Shown one piece after another: positions 32,673-33,952 of a DNA stretch of 33,952 nucleotides. The stretch is from Eubacterium sp. (GTDB lineage Bacteria; Bacillota; Clostridia; Lachnospirales; Lachnospiraceae): contig JAETSX010000039.1 in the NCBI GenBank assembly GCA_021769425.1, positions 1-33,952 of the forward strand. Direction: 5' to 3'. The position numbers and the translations under genes are program-made. Position 1 is the stretch's first letter. Every line of letters begins with the position of its first letter. Under the pieces are notes generated by a model. It saw only the letters and a program-made list of their open reading frames with translations, had not been told where the DNA came from and searched no databases.

Positions 32673-33485
32673 TTATTTCACTGCACCTGTAATACCTTCT
32701 GCAAAACTCTTCTGCAATACGAAGAATATGATAATCGTCGGCAGACTGCAGAGCAGAACGGCCAACATCAATACACCGTAATCCGTTACATAACCTTCTG
32801 TCAGGTTGGCAACCAGCATCGGCATAGTAATACTCACATCATCCAGCATAATTACTTTCGGCCACAGATAATTGTTCCATGCATTCATAAAAGTAATTGT
32901 CATAGCGGCTGCGTAAGTAGAACGCATAGTAGGAATAAACATCCTGAAGAATATCTCCAATTCGTTTAACCCGTCAATTCTAGCCGCCTCTATGATGTCA
33001 TGTGGAAAACTTCGGGCGCTCTGCCGGAACATCATGATAATCATGGGCGTGGAAATCGTCGGCAAAATAAATCCCAATGTGGAATTCAAAAGGCCTACTG
33101 CAGAAACCATACGGAACAAAGGAATCATCGTTGCCACAAAAGGAACCATCATTGCCAAAAGCAAAACAGAAAATACTGCGTCCTTTCCTTTGTCATAGTA
33201 AATTTCAAATCCGTAACCTGCAAGGGAACAAATCACCAGGGAACAGATCGTCAATAATATCGCATATTTAAACGAATTCAACATCGCCTGCTGCACCGGC
33301 GAATTGGCAAACAAGGCTTTCCAGTTCTCCATAAAAGCTGTTCCAGGCAGCAGTTTTCCTCTGGTTACATCCACACTCTTATTGGTGGCTGCTATCAGCA
33401 TCCAATAAAGAGGAAACACTGATATCAGTGATACAATGATCAAAACAACATACATTAACGCATTGGCTCTTTTTGTTTTAGTCAC
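32673..33485 (-). CDS. Sugar ABC transporter permease, MalG-type
   Basis: This inner-membrane permease has 270 residues and six predicted helices. It carries the EAA loop (EAARIDGLNELEIFFRMFIP) that contacts the ATPase. It belongs to the CUT1 group (MalG, GanQ, LacG), which imports di- and oligosaccharides. The start at the GTG 33485 is chosen because AGGTGA stands 5 bases before it; a GTG 9 bp upstream is possible. It overlaps the preceding permease gene by 8 bp. The context implies a galactoside substrate. The binding protein and ATPase are not in the window. Confidence 0.92.
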   Translation of the reverse strand: MTKTKRANALMYVVLIIVSLISVFPLYWMLIAATNKSVDVTRGKLLPGTAFMENWKALFANSPVQQAMLNSFKYAILLTICSLVICSLAGYGFEIYYDKGKDAVFSVLLLAMMVPFVATMIPLFRMVSAVGLLNSTLGFILPTISTPMIIMMFRQSARSFPHDIIEAARIDGLNELEIFFRMFIPTMRSTYAAAMTITFMNAWNNYLWPKVIMLDDVSITMPMLVANLTEGYVTDYGVLMLAVLLCSLPTIIIFFVLQKSFAEGITGAVK

Positions 33486-33867
33486 GCTTATCACCTACTT
33501 TCATCTGTATAAATGCCAGAATTGCCACCAGAATAAAGATCAGGAAGGACATGGCTGCTGCATAGCCAAAGTTCGGCACATACTTAAAGGATACATTATA
33601 TATGTAGTGGGACATTGTAATCGTAGCGTTGGAAGGTCCTCCTTTCGTCAGGTTGTAAGACTCATCAAACAACTGCAATGTTCCGTTTGTTGACATAATC
33701 GCTGTCAGAAGAATTGTAGGTTTCAACAGCGGAACCGTAATCTTGAAGAAAGTTTGCAGGGGGCTCGCCCCGTCAATCTTGGCTGCTTCATATACGGAAT
33801 ACTCTATATTCTGTAATCCGGAAAGATAAAATACCATGTTATACTGGCGAGCAAAAAGATTTGCCAA
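33478..33867 (-). CDS. Sugar ABC transporter permease, MalF-type, 5' end lost
   Basis: Only the C-terminal part (about 125 residues) of a CUT1 permease is present: the segment YNMVFYLSGLQNI, the EAA loop (YEAAKIDGASPLQTFFKITV), and the last helices ending in KVGDKRD. A full MalF-like subunit has about 290 or more residues. Upstream of about 33850 the frame meets a stop (TAA at 33883-33885), and the last 85 bp do not encode permease-like sequence. The partner would be the MalG-type permease next to it. The gene is either disrupted by another sequence or affected by an assembly edge; it is annotated from its TTG at 33867 only for convenience. Confidence 0.7.
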   Translation of the reverse strand: MANLFARQYNMVFYLSGLQNIEYSVYEAAKIDGASPLQTFFKITVPLLKPTILLTAIMSTNGTLQLFDESYNLTKGGPSNATITMSHYIYNVSFKYVPNFGYAAAMSFLIFILVAILAFIQMKVGDKRD

Positions 33868-33952
33868 CTTATCATGCCGCAGTTACGCTGCCTTTATCTG
33901 CCGCAAACGTATTTTTGCATACAGAATGAAGCCCATCGAAAAGCTGTACCTT

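Noticed and set aside
1-33952. tRNA or rRNA genes
   Set aside because: No cloverleaf with a conserved T-arm and no rRNA-like stretch was noticed on either strand by eye; a dedicated scan was not possible.

Overview
The window looks like chromosome of a gut-type anaerobic Firmicute, most likely a Lachnospiraceae member (Blautia/Dorea/Clostridium-like). Reasons are the protein style throughout, the class 1B dihydroorotate dehydrogenase (pyrK-pyrDB), KtrAB-type potassium uptake, a YknXYZ-like ABC exporter, strong AGGAGG ribosome-binding sites and the intracellular galactan-utilisation genes. Most genes lie on the minus strand. This is inferred from reading alone; no database search was possible.

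Layout. 1-1084: element-like DNA with stacked hairpins and an XRE-type regulator, next to the 3' end of guaA, a known integration hotspot. 1085-2065: a guaA that holds only the ATP-pyrophosphatase half. 2203-2303: divergent guaA and acetyltransferase promoters around a perfect inverted repeat. 2994-4256: a secreted Ig-repeat protein. 4359-8610: pyrimidine genes transcribed pyrC-pyrF-pyrK-pyrDB. 8708-12294: a DUF1653 protein, a PAP2 phosphatase, ktrA and ktrB. 12370-13583: a decayed region with a lipoprotein pseudogene split by a 300-bp hairpin-rich insertion. 13584-18681: a four-gene ABC exporter with two different HlyD-type adaptors. 18932-20617: a chemoreceptor on the plus strand. 20698-25402: an operon of two aminotransferases, a DUF368 undecaprenyl-phosphate translocase, a DUF1294 protein and glyA. 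25697-33867: a galactan/galactoside operon with two sugar permeases (the first incomplete at the window edge), GH2 beta-galactosidase, an unrecognised 611-aa protein, a zinc-ribbon protein and a cytosolic GH53 galactanase, closed by a strong terminator.

Two themes stand out. First, the chromosome carries many minisatellite-like tandem repeats at gene ends: 22 bp before guaA, 64 bp before pyrK, about 68 bp after the PAP2 gene, 68 bp between ktrB and ktrA, about 76 bp after the beta-galactosidase gene, and 36 bp inside an adaptor gene. Several units duplicate the adjacent gene end itself. The pyrK case carries two extra copies of its ribosome-binding site and start, giving two 15-codon mini-ORFs. 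Second, the galactan operon contains a large conserved-looking protein of no family I recognise, lodged between known galactan enzymes; it is the best candidate here for an undescribed activity.
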